Below are positions 1-9,906 of a stretch of DNA of 64,000 nt, in pieces. The translations under genes and the position numbers were made by a program. The notes under the pieces were generated by a model. The model saw only the letters and a list, made by a program, of their open reading frames with translations, searched no databases and was not told the origin of the DNA. This stretch comes from Maribacter sedimenticola (lineage in GTDB: Bacteria > Bacteroidota > Bacteroidia > Flavobacteriales > Flavobacteriaceae). The first letter of the stretch is position 1. Every line of letters begins with the position of its first letter. The stretch spans positions 62,001-126,000 of the forward strand of contig NZ_FZNV01000001.1 of assembly GCF_900188415.1 (NCBI RefSeq). The letters are read 5' to 3'.

Positions 1-408
1 GCCATGCTTAAAGCTACGGAATATGAAAATACTTCTGTGTATCATTTTGAAGCTGCGATAGCTTCTGAGCATTTAAATGCCAAAACATTTAAAGATACCA
101 ATTGGAAAAACATCTCTTATTGGTATGAACAATTGTATATGTTTAAACCAAATATGTTTACGTTGTTAAATCATGCAACAGTATGCCTTCAGTTATCTGA
201 TTTTGAAAAAACACATCAATTGTTAAAGCGCATTGATGTTGCAGAACTTGGTCAAAGGACCTATTTATATTACGGCTGTTATGCGGAATATTATATGAAA
301 ATAGGAGAGAAAGATTTGGCAATCTCTTTTTTGGACAAAGCATTGGCTGGGACTACGAATAGGTTAGAGAGAGATTTTTTGATGGGGAAGAAAGAGGGAT
401 TAATATGA
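1..408 (+). CDS. ECF-type RNA polymerase sigma factor, C-terminal part (truncated by window edge)
   Basis: The frame is already open at base 1, so this is the 3' end of a longer gene and the ATG at base 4 is probably internal. The visible 134 residues carry no sigma region 2 or 4. They match the TPR-like C-terminal extension of the ECF42-type sigma factors (DUF6596 group): an opening with EAAIASEH, a central block with TLLNHATV, and a closing NRLERDFLMGKKEGL like the NEAERxFLxxRLxxL end of that family. In this family the extension replaces a separate anti-sigma factor and is thought to control activity. The assignment rests on pattern memory and on a partial sequence. Confidence 0.6.
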   Translation, partial: AMLKATEYENTSVYHFEAAIASEHLNAKTFKDTNWKNISYWYEQLYMFKPNMFTLLNHATVCLQLSDFEKTHQLLKRIDVAELGQRTYLYYGCYAEYYMKIGEKDLAISFLDKALAGTTNRLERDFLMGKKEGLI

Positions 409-529
409 TAGGGAGGTAAACAAACTAAATATAAAACAGCTTATCGAGGTTTTCAACACTATGAAGTATTTTACTTACGTTATGTGTTGTAATAGTTAAA
501 TTAGCGCTAGACCGACAAAACGACTATAC

Positions 530-3500
530 TTGAAAAAGTTTCTCTCAATCCTAATCATGTTAATTAGTAGTTATTCCCTTCAAGCCCAACAAGAAGCCGC
601 TATCTGGTATTTTGGTAGGAATGCCGGTCTGGATTTTAGGTCCGGTACTCCGGTACCCTTGGTGGATGGTCAGATTTATACACGTGAAGGGTGTGCCACC
701 ATTTCGGATAATGTGGGCAATCTCTTGTTCTATACAGATGGTATTTCCATTTGGGACCGTAACCATAATACTATGCCCAATGGTACGGGATTGTTGGGTG
801 ATCCTTCTTCCTCACAGTCCGGCATGATCGTACCCCATCCCGGTGACCCCAATTTGTTCTACGTTTTTGTCATTGATAATGAATATGGAGCTGATGGCCT
901 CACCTATAATGTGGTGGATATGTCCCTCAATGGCGGCTTGGGCGATGTAACTTCAGAAAAAAATGTGCTGTTATGGACCCCAATTAGCGAACGTATTACG
1001 GCCGTGGAACATGCCAATGGGCAAAGTATCTGGGTCATTACCCGGGCGGACGATACCAACCAATTCTTGGCCTATTTAATAGATGATACGGGTATCAATA
1101 CGGTTCCCGTAGTGTCCAATATGCCAGTTTTGGGAAGCCCCTACTATGCCTTTGTGGGCCAGTTAAAGGCCAGCCAAGATGGGAGTATGTTGGCATCTGC
1201 CTATGCCCAGGATGGTAAGTTGGAACTATATAGGTTCGATACTGCAACTGGGTCGGTGTATGACCCTTTAAGTTTGGAAGGTACCTTTGATGATACAAAT
1301 GACCGTGCCCATGCCTATGGGGTTGAATTTTCTGCCAGTGGCAACTTATTGTACGTTAGTACGCGCAGTGGGGTCTACCAGTATGACGTAAGCAGTTATG
1401 ACCGCAATACCATTATGGCTTCCCGCACCACGTTGACCCAAGATTATTTGGGCCCTGACTATTATTATACGGATTTTCCCGGGGCCATACAAATGGGAAT
1501 AGACGGAAAAATCTATGTGGCTCGGTTGGGAAGGCCTTTTTTGATGGTCGTCAACGATCCGGAGGTTTTGGGCGTTGGCTGTAATATGGTGGAAGAAGGG
1601 GTGTATTTGGGTGCCGGTACAACCAGTATGTTGGGATTACCACCATTCATCACCAGTTTCTTTTATGTGGGCATTGAGGCACAAAATTTTTGTTTGGGTC
1701 AGGGAACCGAATTTTCCGTAGAGACCTCAGGCCCCATTACTTCGATAACCTGGGACTTTGGGGACGGAAACACCTCCACGGATGAAGAACCGGTACATGT
1801 CTATGCAGCTTCTGGAACCTTTACCGTAAACGTTACGGCGAATACGGCCACCGATACAAAAACGGAGACAAAGGATATTACCATTTATGAAACCCCGGTG
1901 GCCAATACGCCTGCAGATTTGATAGGATGCACCTCCTACGGAAGTTACAATTTGGATATGCCCTCTTTAGATACGACTGTTTTGGGCGCTCAGGACCCTA
2001 ACGATTTTAGTGTCGCCTATTTTTTGTCCCAGGCCGATGCGGATGGCAATGTCAATGCCTTGGAAACCATTCATTCCTTTGAATATGGAACAACCCCTGT
2101 TTTTGTCCGAGTATCAAATAGAAGTAACATACAATGCTATGACACCACCCAATTCAATATCATCGCCCGGGAAGCCCCGTTAGTGGATACTATTACTGAT
2201 TGGACGGTCTGCAATGATGATACGGACGGACTTTTCACTTTTGACCTTTCCCAAAAGACCACGGAGATTTTTAACGGTCAGGACGAAACCAAGTTTGAAA
2301 TACTGTATTTCGCCTCCCAAGCAGATGCCGACGCGGGGACAAATCCCCTGCCAACAAACTATACCAATACCGCTGCTACGGAAACCATTTATGTTAGATT
2401 TCAGAATAGCACGTATACCGACTGTTTCCGAACGGGTAGTTTTGTCATTGAAGTGATTCCCGGAGTAACGGCCAACCAACCTACCGACCTATCCTTTTGT
2501 GATGATAACAATGATGGGCAAGCGATTTTTGACCTGACACAAACAGAGACCGAAATTATTGGAACCCAAAACCCGAATAGTTTAAACCTCACCTATCACG
2601 AAACTCAAACTGATGCGGATAGCGGAGTGAATCCCCTGAGCGCTGGTTCCTATTTGAGCACCACTTACCAAAATACAATATATGTCAGGGTCGAAAATGC
2701 TTTGGATACGTCCTGTTACGCTTCTACATTTTTTAATCTGAATATTTACGATACGCCCGTAGTACCTCAAGTCGCCGATTGGCAGGTATGCGATGATAAT
2801 AATGACGGTATTTATTTTTTCGACTTTTCCAAAAAGGAAACCGAAATTCTAAGCGGAAGTACAGGAACAAATATTTCTTTTTACGTCTCACAAACGGATG
2901 CAGAAACGGCACAAAATGGGATTACAGGGAATTACCAAAATATAAGCAATCCCCAGACCATTTATTTCCGATTGGAAAATTCGAACAATGCCCAATGCTA
3001 TTCGGTATCATCCTTTCAATTACAGGTGTTCGATACTCCAAGGGCTTATACGGCATCGGACATTATTATTTGTGATACGGATGAAACGGGACGCTACTAT
3101 TTTGACCTTTCCGAAAAGGATGCTGAAGTGTTGAACGGTCAGGACCCATTGTACTATGATGTCAGCTACCATGGTTCCGAGAACGATGCATTGAACAACA
3201 TTGCTCCTCTTTCCACGGCCAATTACCAAAATACCAATCTAAACGAAATCCTTTGGGCAAGAATCCAACATACCGATTTGGAAAGTTGTTTTGACGTGTC
3301 CAGTTACAACCTAATCGTGAACCCATTGCCACAAATGAACATTGAGGAACGCTATGTCATCTGCCCCGATAGTCCAGATTTGATTTTAGATGGAGGTGAT
3401 TTTGAGACCTGGTCATGGCAAAGTTCCGAAGGTGTAGAACTAAGTACTAACAGAAATTTTAATGTTTCTGTTTTGGGTACATATCAATTAATCGTAAGAA

Positions 3501-4024
3501 AAACTACAAATGGGGTACGTTGTGAAAACTCCCGTTCATTTGAGGTGTTATCATCTGGGGCACCGGAAACCATGGAAGTTGAGGTCAACGGGTTTTCAGA
3601 TCAGATAGATATTACAGTTACCGCAACAGGTACAGGGCCTTTTGAATATTCGGTAGATGGTGAAAACTATCAAGCCAGTAATAAATTTGTGGTCTTCCCT
3701 GGAAAGCATACAGTGTTTGTTAGAGATTTATTGGAGTGCAGGGTTATATCGGAAGAAATAATCGCTATTGGCTATCAACGTTTTTTTACCCCAAATGGAG
3801 ATGGAAAGAATGAACATTGGAACATCATTGGTGCGGAGCTTTACCCGGCGTCTCAGCTGTTCATTTATGACCGCTACGGTAAATTCATAGTACAAGTATC
3901 CCCCAATTCAAAAGGGTGGGATGGAAGCTATAATGGAAATCCGTTGCCCGCATCGGATTATTGGTTTAAATATGTCTATTCAGATAATCAAAGAATTACA
4001 GGTCATTTTGCTTTGAAAAGATAA
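530..4024 (+). CDS. Large secreted protein with PKD domain, five tandem modules and T9SS type B sorting domain
   Basis: An exported 1164-residue protein of unknown ligand. It starts with TTG at 530; residues 1-20 form a signal peptide ending LQAQ. Residues 24-385 resemble the propeller-like N-terminal region common in flavobacterial surface proteins. A PKD domain lies near 390-455 (WDFGDG and VHVY). Residues 456-934 hold five modules of about 95 residues, each with a Cys after the opening Trp/Asp region and another near the end. The last 85 residues, starting near FFTPNGDGKNEHW and ending in a basic residue, are the type B (gliding-motility-associated) sorting domain recognised by the type IX secretion system. 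It is followed by an unrelated ABC exporter. It probably acts in cell-surface adhesion, but no enzyme motif is seen. Confidence 0.85.
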   Translation: MKKFLSILIMLISSYSLQAQQEAAIWYFGRNAGLDFRSGTPVPLVDGQIYTREGCATISDNVGNLLFYTDGISIWDRNHNTMPNGTGLLGDPSSSQSGMIVPHPGDPNLFYVFVIDNEYGADGLTYNVVDMSLNGGLGDVTSEKNVLLWTPISERITAVEHANGQSIWVITRADDTNQFLAYLIDDTGINTVPVVSNMPVLGSPYYAFVGQLKASQDGSMLASAYAQDGKLELYRFDTATGSVYDPLSLEGTFDDTNDRAHAYGVEFSASGNLLYVSTRSGVYQYDVSSYDRNTIMASRTTLTQDYLGPDYYYTDFPGAIQMGIDGKIYVARLGRPFLMVVNDPEVLGVGCNMVEEGVYLGAGTTSMLGLPPFITSFFYVGIEAQNFCLGQGTEFSVETSGPITSITWDFGDGNTSTDEEPVHVYAASGTFTVNVTANTATDTKTETKDITIYETPVANTPADLIGCTSYGSYNLDMPSLDTTVLGAQDPNDFSVAYFLSQADADGNVNALETIHSFEYGTTPVFVRVSNRSNIQCYDTTQFNIIAREAPLVDTITDWTVCNDDTDGLFTFDLSQKTTEIFNGQDETKFEILYFASQADADAGTNPLPTNYTNTAATETIYVRFQNSTYTDCFRTGSFVIEVIPGVTANQPTDLSFCDDNNDGQAIFDLTQTETEIIGTQNPNSLNLTYHETQTDADSGVNPLSAGSYLSTTYQNTIYVRVENALDTSCYASTFFNLNIYDTPVVPQVADWQVCDDNNDGIYFFDFSKKETEILSGSTGTNISFYVSQTDAETAQNGITGNYQNISNPQTIYFRLENSNNAQCYSVSSFQLQVFDTPRAYTASDIIICDTDETGRYYFDLSEKDAEVLNGQDPLYYDVSYHGSENDALNNIAPLSTANYQNTNLNEILWARIQHTDLESCFDVSSYNLIVNPLPQMNIEERYVICPDSPDLILDGGDFETWSWQSSEGVELSTNRNFNVSVLGTYQLIVRKTTNGVRCENSRSFEVLSSGAPETMEVEVNGFSDQIDITVTATGTGPFEYSVDGENYQASNKFVVFPGKHTVFVRDLLECRVISEEIIAIGYQRFFTPNGDGKNEHWNIIGAELYPASQLFIYDRYGKFIVQVSPNSKGWDGSYNGNPLPASDYWFKYVYSDNQRITGHFALKR
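1895..3331 (+). repeat. Five tandem ~285 bp modules within the T9SS type B protein
   Basis: Module starts lie near 1895, 2179, 2465, 2758 and 3041. Each encodes a W/I-x-V/I-C-(D/N)-D-x-x-x-G opening, a FDL/FDF-S-x-K/Q strand, a D-A block, an N-Y-x-N/T block and a closing Cys. The copies are diverged at DNA level, so this is an old protein-level duplication rather than a recent one. Confidence 0.8.
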
Positions 4025-4130
4025 CTAGGTTAAGGTTGATTTTAAGTAGTTTAGAAATATAAACTTGATATGTCTTGTAACAATTCAAAGTCTTTTATTA
4101 CTTATAGCATGTACGCTAAAAACCAACTCA

Positions 4131-5600
4131 ATGTTCAAACGCTTTTCTTCCTTACAATGGAAATCTTTTTTTAGGTCATCCAACCTTGGCAAAAGTCTTG
4201 GCATTAAAATCTTAATGGGTTTTTTTGGAGTCTATATGCTTTTGTCCCTTGCCGGTATGGGTACGGGTATGTATTTCATTTTAAAGAAAGTATTTCCCGA
4301 TCAAAGCCCAATGTGGAGCATTAGCCAATATTTTGTGTATTGGATATTGATTGAATTGTTCTTGCGGTATTTTATGCAAAAACTTCCGGTGATGGATATA
4401 AAGCCTTTTTTAACCACTCCAGTAAAGAAAAGTACCATAGCACATTATATCTTGGGAAGGTCTGCGGCATCTATCTATAATTTATTGACTTTGTTCTTTA
4501 TTGTACCTTTTGCGATTGTGCTATTGTTCAACAACTACCCTGTGCTTAATGTTGTATTATGGACAATTGGCGTTATGGCCATTGTATTTTGCATTAATTA
4601 TGTCAATTTATTAGTCAATAAAAACGAAAAAGTACTCATTGGTATAGGTAGTGTACTTGCCCTTGGCTATGGGTTGGATTATTTTGGGATATTTTCAGTA
4701 AAAACATTTTTTGCCCCTATTTTTCATGCCCTTTATGCTTATCCCATTACAGTATTTGTGCCCATTGCCTTGGCCGTATTGGTGTACTATATCAATTATG
4801 GATATTTACGTAACAAGATTTATTTGGATGCAACCTTAAAACCAAAATCCGTTCAGGCAAATACATCAGATATGTCCTGGACTAGAAGATTTGGCGAAAT
4901 GGGGTCCTTTCTCCAATTAGATCTTAAAATGATTTGGCGAAATAAACGTACCAAATCTCAAGTTTTTATTTCCATACTTTTTGTATTCTATGGCCTCGTA
5001 TTCTACACCCAGGACATTTATAGTAGTATGATGCCTATGAAAGCTTTTGTTGGCATATTTATGACAGGTATTTTCCTAAGCAATTTTGGACAGTTTATTC
5101 CAGCTTGGGACAGCAGTTATTATAGTATGATGATGTCGCAGAACATACCTATGCGAAAATATTTGGATTCAAAAGCTTCCCTTATAACGGTTAGTGTGGT
5201 AGCCATGTTCTTTTTGACTATTCCTTATGTATATTTTGGATGGGATGCCTTAGCCATTAATTTTGGTTGTGCACTATACAATTTAGGAGTTAATATACCG
5301 GTCATTTTATACTTTGGCTCCTTTAATAAGAAAAGAATAGAATTAGATCAAAGTCCGTTCGGAAACATGCAAGGAACCAGCGCCACGCAATTTCTAATTA
5401 TGCTCCCGGTATTGGTAGCTCCCATCATTATCTTTTCCATCTTTTATTACATTTTTAATTTGCAAGTTGCGGTAATTGTATTATCTGTATTGGGTATTAT
5501 TGGATTTTCAATGAAAAATTATCTGTTGAATATTATTACGGAACAGTACAAGAAAAAGAAATATGGAATGATTGCCGGTTTTAAGGAAAAGGCCAGTTAG
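4131..5600 (+). CDS. DUF5687-type ABC transporter membrane subunit
   Basis: A 489-residue polytopic membrane protein with about ten hydrophobic segments. It resembles the DUF5687 family, which is paired with ABC ATPases in Bacteroidota. I chose the ATG at 4131 (MFKRFSSLQWKSFFRS) because the family begins with an amphipathic FxxxQWKxFxRS segment; an upstream in-frame TTG at 4065 adds 22 unlikely residues. The ATPase gene starts 51 bp downstream on the same strand, so the two very likely form one exporter. The substrate is unknown. Confidence 0.8.
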   Translation: MFKRFSSLQWKSFFRSSNLGKSLGIKILMGFFGVYMLLSLAGMGTGMYFILKKVFPDQSPMWSISQYFVYWILIELFLRYFMQKLPVMDIKPFLTTPVKKSTIAHYILGRSAASIYNLLTLFFIVPFAIVLLFNNYPVLNVVLWTIGVMAIVFCINYVNLLVNKNEKVLIGIGSVLALGYGLDYFGIFSVKTFFAPIFHALYAYPITVFVPIALAVLVYYINYGYLRNKIYLDATLKPKSVQANTSDMSWTRRFGEMGSFLQLDLKMIWRNKRTKSQVFISILFVFYGLVFYTQDIYSSMMPMKAFVGIFMTGIFLSNFGQFIPAWDSSYYSMMMSQNIPMRKYLDSKASLITVSVVAMFFLTIPYVYFGWDALAINFGCALYNLGVNIPVILYFGSFNKKRIELDQSPFGNMQGTSATQFLIMLPVLVAPIIIFSIFYYIFNLQVAVIVLSVLGIIGFSMKNYLLNIITEQYKKKKYGMIAGFKEKAS

Positions 5601-5651
5601 CAGTTTTTAAAATCGTGCAGATTAAACAAATAAAAAATAGAATATAAGCTT

Positions 5652-6371
5652 ATGATAACAATAGAAAACTTATCCAAAAAATACGGAACACAGCAAGTAT
5701 TGAACATTGAATCGTTGCAGATTCCTTCTGGTCAAAGTTTTGGTTTGGTGGGCAATAACGGCGCAGGTAAAACAACCCTTTTTAGTTTGTTGCTTGATTT
5801 AATACAACCTACAACGGGGCATATAATTAATAATGAAGTCCAGGTGAATGCTAGTGAAGCATGGAAACCCTTTACATCTTCCTTTATAGATGAAACTTTT
5901 TTGATAGGGTATCTAACACCAGAGGAATATTTCTATTTTATTGGGGACCTCAGAGGGCAGAATAAGGCAGATGTGGATACGTTGTTGGAACAATATCAGG
6001 ATTTTTTTCATGGTGAGATTTTAGGCCAGAAAAAATACTTAAGGGACCTGTCTAAAGGAAATCAGAAAAAAGCGGGTATCGTTGCCTCTTTTATTGGAAA
6101 CCCCAAGGTGGTCATTTTGGACGAACCCTTTGCAAATTTGGACCCAACCACCCAAATACGATTAAAGCAGATTATTAAAGAATTGGCGGCCCAAAAAGAC
6201 GTAACCGTATTGGTATCTAGTCATGATCTTATTCATGTAACCGAAGTATGTGAGCGTATAGTGGTTTTGAATAAAGGAGAAGTGGTAAAGGATATTGTTA
6301 CTTCTGCGGAAACCTTAAAAGAGCTTGAAGTCTTTTTTGGAGCGGAGAGTGCAAAAACAGCCATTGTATAA
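5652..6371 (+). CDS. ABC transporter ATP-binding protein
   Basis: A 239-residue nucleotide-binding subunit. The Walker A loop GNNGAGKT is at residues 34-41. The signature is a variant LSKGNQKK near 133-140 instead of LSGGQ. Walker B with VVILDEP lies near 154-160, followed by a D-loop (NLD) and the switch histidine in SSHD. The LSKGNQKK form is usual for the CcmA-like exporter ATPases that pair with large permeases of the neighbouring type. It is likely co-transcribed with 4131-5600. Substrate unknown. Confidence 0.9.
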   Translation: MITIENLSKKYGTQQVLNIESLQIPSGQSFGLVGNNGAGKTTLFSLLLDLIQPTTGHIINNEVQVNASEAWKPFTSSFIDETFLIGYLTPEEYFYFIGDLRGQNKADVDTLLEQYQDFFHGEILGQKKYLRDLSKGNQKKAGIVASFIGNPKVVILDEPFANLDPTTQIRLKQIIKELAAQKDVTVLVSSHDLIHVTEVCERIVVLNKGEVVKDIVTSAETLKELEVFFGAESAKTAIV

Positions 6372-6720
6372 ACTGAAACCATACTTTTTTAGGGACATTA
6401 TCTTTTTACCTATTAAAGCTTCTTTTTACTGTCAACAGCATTTGTACCCAATACTAAAAGACTAATTGGTCTGTTTAGTGATTTTGTGCCCTCCTTAAAA
6501 ATAATTTACGATCGGGTATTTGTTTGAATAGATCGTTAAAACGTTGATTTTAAACTCAATTCTTACTTTTAGGGCCATTTACAAACCCGCCAGTCTATAA
6601 ATTCTATTGTAAAATAGTTGAATCATTAAGATCGGTCTGGGACAAATATGTGTTTTACCGATGAACTGTATAATAATATGACGGTTTTTAAGTTAAACAT
6701 ACATACGTATACCTAGTATT
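6372..6720. other. 349 bp intergenic region, no gene seen
   Basis: AT-rich spacer before the SprE-like gene. I see no reading frame worth calling and no clear TAnnTTTG box. A weak inverted repeat ACGATC/GATCGT lies at 6508-6513 and 6531-6536. The 17-mer at 6613-6629 recurs at 62543-62559 (see findings). The leader of the downstream gene probably starts in the right half. Confidence 0.5.
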
Positions 6721-9276
6721 TTGAACCTTAGAAAAAAACTTATTTTATCCGGTGTTTTGGGAATTGTGCTCTTTACTGCATGTTCCACAAAAAAGGATGC
6801 CTTTATCAATCGTAATTGGCATGCCTTAAATACCAAATACAACACGCTGTACAATGGTAATATCGCCTTTGAGGAAGGGCGTAATACCCTAAACGATTCA
6901 TACCAAGATGATTATTATGAATTGCTCCCCATTGAACGCCTAGAGGTAAGTGGAGAGGTTAAATTGGACTCAGAAGATAATAATCCTAATTTTATAAAGG
7001 CAGAAGAAAAAGCCACAAAAGCCATACAGCGGCATAGTATGGATATTAAGGACGAGGAAAGAAATCCACAAACGGATGAGGCTTTTCTTTTATTGGGAAA
7101 GGCACGTTATTTTGACGAACGTTACATACCTGCTCTAGAATCCTTTAATTACATTCTTAACAAATACACTGAAAGTGACAAACTGAACGAGGCCAGTATC
7201 TGGAGAGAAAAAGTCAATATACGTTTGGAAAACGATGACCTTGCCATTAAAAACCTTAAACGGTTAATGAAATATGAGCAATTAAAGGATCAGGAATATG
7301 CAGATGCCCGTGCAATGATGGCCCAGGCATATATTAATCTAAATGCGCCGGATACCGCAGTGCAAAATCTTAAGATTGCATCACATTACACTAAAAAGAA
7401 TCCGGAAAAGGGTAGATACTTTTATATTATTGGGCAATTATATAATCAGCTGGGATATAAGGATAGCGCCAACTATGCTTTTGACAAGGTCATTGAACTG
7501 AACAGGAAGTCTCCCAGGGTATATATGATCAATGCCGAGATAGAAAAATTAAAAAATACTCAGATAACTCCAGAGAATAGGGAGGAAGTGTTGGAATTCC
7601 TGACCTATATGGAAGAAAACAGGGAGAATAGGCCTTTTTTAGACAAAATATATAGGCAGATTGCTGAATTTCACTTGGCCGAAGCTTCAGATAGTTTGGC
7701 AATTTCTTATTTCAATAAGTCGCTCAGGGCTTCGCAAAACAAACCTAAGCTCAATGCGCTGAACTATGAAAACCTTGCGGAATACAATTTTGACAGAAGC
7801 AGTTACAAAGCTGCGGGTGCATATTATGACAGTATGCTCACAAATTTGGCGGAAAACACCAAAAAATATCGTTCCATAAAAAGAAAGCTGGACAATTTGG
7901 AAGATGTCATCAAGTATGAGGATATTGTTCAATATTCGGACAGTGTTCTAACATTGTATAATATGTCCAAAGAAGAGCAGTTGGCCTATTTTGGCAAGCA
8001 TATAGAGGGGTTACAAAAAGCAGAAGAAGCAGCCCAGAAAAAAGAGAAGGACAGGATAACAGAAGGTTTTGCCGCTTTTAACAAAAGTAAGGGCGGAAAG
8101 GAAAACAAGGGAAAATTTTACTTTTATAATATTACCAGTTTAGGGTATGGCCAGAATGATTTTAAGAACCGTTGGGGCAATAGGGAGTTATCCGATGATT
8201 GGCGTTGGTCAGATAAAACTATAAGTACTAGGGAAAATGTGGTTCAGCAGACTACTATAGGTGCCACTGATAGTACTAGTGTGGTTAGTGAAGATGAAAA
8301 ATTCTCCTTGGACTATTATATGGACCGTTTACCTACAGATGTTGTCGTAATAGATAGTTTAAAGGCAGAACGCAATTTTGCAAATTATCAATTAGGCTTG
8401 ATATATAAAGAAAAATTCAATGAAAATCTTTTGGCAGCCGGCAAGCTGGAAGATGTTTTAGCCTCCAATGCAGAGGAACGTCTTATACTACCGTCCAAGT
8501 ACAATTTGTATAAGATATACGAAGAAGTCAATAGTCCGTTAAAGGAAAAAATGAAAGCGGATATCATTGCAAACCATAGGGATTCTAGATATGCCGAAAT
8601 TTTATTGAATCCACAGGCAATCCTTACAGATAACTCCGACAGTCCTGAAAAACGATATGAAACATTGTTCAAGAAATTTAACGAACAGCGATTTTTAGAG
8701 GTCATTACAGGTGCTGAGGAAAATATCAACAGATTTACCGGAGATCCTATTGTTCCCAAATTTGAAATGCTTAAGGCTAATGCCGTTGGCAGGTTGCAGG
8801 GGTTCGAGTATTTTAAGGAAGCCTTGAACTACGTGGCCTTGACCTACCCCAATAATCCGGAGGGCAAAAAGGCAGAACAAATGGTGGCAGAACAATTACC
8901 TAAATTAGAACCTAAGGAATTTTCCCCAGAAACGGACTCTAAAGGTACTTCTAACTGGAAAGTGGTTTTTCCGTTCAAGAGAAGCAATAACGAAAAGGCT
9001 TTAAAATTAATGGAGCTACTAGAGAAATCCATCAAGGATCTTAGATACAAAAATACCGTATCAAAGGATATATATAACCTAGAAGACCAGTTCGTAGTAG
9101 TACACGGGTTTAAGTCAAAGGATTTTGCCCTAGGGTATGCGGAGCTTTTAAAAAACAATAAGGATTACCGCGTTGCTGATGAGAATTTTGTAGTTTTATC
9201 AGAGAACTATAAAATCATACAAGTACATAAGAATATAGTTGATTATAGAAATACGCTTTTAACCCCAAAACCGTGA
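6721..9276 (+). CDS. sprE: TPR lipoprotein SprE/PorW, type IX secretion and gliding
   Basis: An 851-residue periplasm-facing lipoprotein. It has a TTG start, a hydrophobic signal and a lipobox with Cys21 (LFTAC), then CSTKKDAF-type residues typical of SprE/PorW. The body is largely helical with tetratricopeptide-like repeats (for example residues 115-300), a charged linker and a C-terminal helical/SPOR-like end. In Flavobacterium johnsoniae SprE is required for gliding and T9SS secretion; in Porphyromonas gingivalis the homologue PorW links the trans-envelope complex to the motor. The bactofilin gene follows 3 bp after the stop, so the two are co-transcribed. Length and start motif fit the family. 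Confidence 0.85.
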   Translation: MNLRKKLILSGVLGIVLFTACSTKKDAFINRNWHALNTKYNTLYNGNIAFEEGRNTLNDSYQDDYYELLPIERLEVSGEVKLDSEDNNPNFIKAEEKATKAIQRHSMDIKDEERNPQTDEAFLLLGKARYFDERYIPALESFNYILNKYTESDKLNEASIWREKVNIRLENDDLAIKNLKRLMKYEQLKDQEYADARAMMAQAYINLNAPDTAVQNLKIASHYTKKNPEKGRYFYIIGQLYNQLGYKDSANYAFDKVIELNRKSPRVYMINAEIEKLKNTQITPENREEVLEFLTYMEENRENRPFLDKIYRQIAEFHLAEASDSLAISYFNKSLRASQNKPKLNALNYENLAEYNFDRSSYKAAGAYYDSMLTNLAENTKKYRSIKRKLDNLEDVIKYEDIVQYSDSVLTLYNMSKEEQLAYFGKHIEGLQKAEEAAQKKEKDRITEGFAAFNKSKGGKENKGKFYFYNITSLGYGQNDFKNRWGNRELSDDWRWSDKTISTRENVVQQTTIGATDSTSVVSEDEKFSLDYYMDRLPTDVVVIDSLKAERNFANYQLGLIYKEKFNENLLAAGKLEDVLASNAEERLILPSKYNLYKIYEEVNSPLKEKMKADIIANHRDSRYAEILLNPQAILTDNSDSPEKRYETLFKKFNEQRFLEVITGAEENINRFTGDPIVPKFEMLKANAVGRLQGFEYFKEALNYVALTYPNNPEGKKAEQMVAEQLPKLEPKEFSPETDSKGTSNWKVVFPFKRSNNEKALKLMELLEKSIKDLRYKNTVSKDIYNLEDQFVVVHGFKSKDFALGYAELLKNNKDYRVADENFVVLSENYKIIQVHKNIVDYRNTLLTPKP

Positions 9277-9279
9277 ACA

Positions 9280-9699
9280 ATGTTTTCAGACAGACAAAAA
9301 CCTAAGAGTATGAATGAGATAGGTGGGCAACCTAATAGAATTGAGAAAAACACTAAGATAAAAGGAGATATCATTTCAGAGGCAGACTTTAGAATTGATG
9401 GTAAATTGGACGGTAATGTTAAAACATCCGGAAAAGTCGTTATTGGTAAGGATGGCTATATTCACGGTAAAGTGGAATGTGTCAATGCAGATATTGAAGG
9501 CAGTTTTAACGGCGAACTTATGGTTTCTGATTTACTTTCCTTAAAAGCATCTGCGGTAATTGAAGGCACCGTTTCCGTAAATAAATTGGCTGTAGAACCA
9601 GGAGCAACGTTTAATGCTTCATGTACTATGGGCGGAAAAAAAGGCCAAGGATCATCTAACTTTAAAAATAGCAGTCATGAAGCCGCAAAAGCCTCATGA
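9280..9699 (+). CDS. Bactofilin (polymer-forming cytoskeletal protein)
   Basis: A 139-residue protein with the bactofilin beta-helix core from about residue 18 to 120. Regular Gly-spaced strands are visible (IKGDIISEADFRIDGKLDG, then GKVVIGKDGYIHGKV, IEGSFNGEL, IEGTVSV). Short, disordered N- and C-terminal tails flank it, as is usual. Bactofilins self-assemble without nucleotide into membrane-associated filaments that position envelope enzymes. The gene sits 3 bp after sprE and its 3' end overlaps the next gene by 23 bp, so the three genes form one operon. Confidence 0.9.
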   Translation: MFSDRQKPKSMNEIGGQPNRIEKNTKIKGDIISEADFRIDGKLDGNVKTSGKVVIGKDGYIHGKVECVNADIEGSFNGELMVSDLLSLKASAVIEGTVSVNKLAVEPGATFNASCTMGGKKGQGSSNFKNSSHEAAKAS

Positions 9700-9901
9700 T
9701 AAATCCGGATTGTTAAGAACGGCAGCAAGTTTATCAGGTATTGCCATACAAATGGGGGCTACCATTTATTTAGGCAACCTGTTGGGAGAGTGGTTAGATG
9801 TCAAGTTCAAAAAAACATATTTAGAGGATACCATTACATTACTTGCCGTATTTTTGTCCATATATTTGGTCATTAAAAAAGTAATGGCCCTAAATAAATA
9901 G
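9677..9901 (+). CDS. AtpZ/AtpI-like membrane protein
   Basis: A 74-residue protein with two transmembrane helices (about residues 18-38 and 50-70). The first contains GIAIQMGATIYLGNLLGEWLD, the second ends KKVMALNK. This pattern is the AtpZ/AtpI family, small proteins encoded upstream of F-type ATP synthase operons and implicated in c-ring assembly or Mg uptake. I prefer the ATG at 9677 (MKPQKPHDKSG) because the longer frame from 9614 is only the shadow of the bactofilin gene. The overlap of 23 bp with bactofilin suggests coupled translation. Confidence 0.8.
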   Translation: MKPQKPHDKSGLLRTAASLSGIAIQMGATIYLGNLLGEWLDVKFKKTYLEDTITLLAVFLSIYLVIKKVMALNK

Positions 9902-9906
9902 GTCAA

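Noticed and set aside
530..4024. CRISPR-like or mobile repeat array
   Set aside because: The repetition is in-frame protein modules of about 95 residues with diverged DNA, not short direct repeats with spacers.
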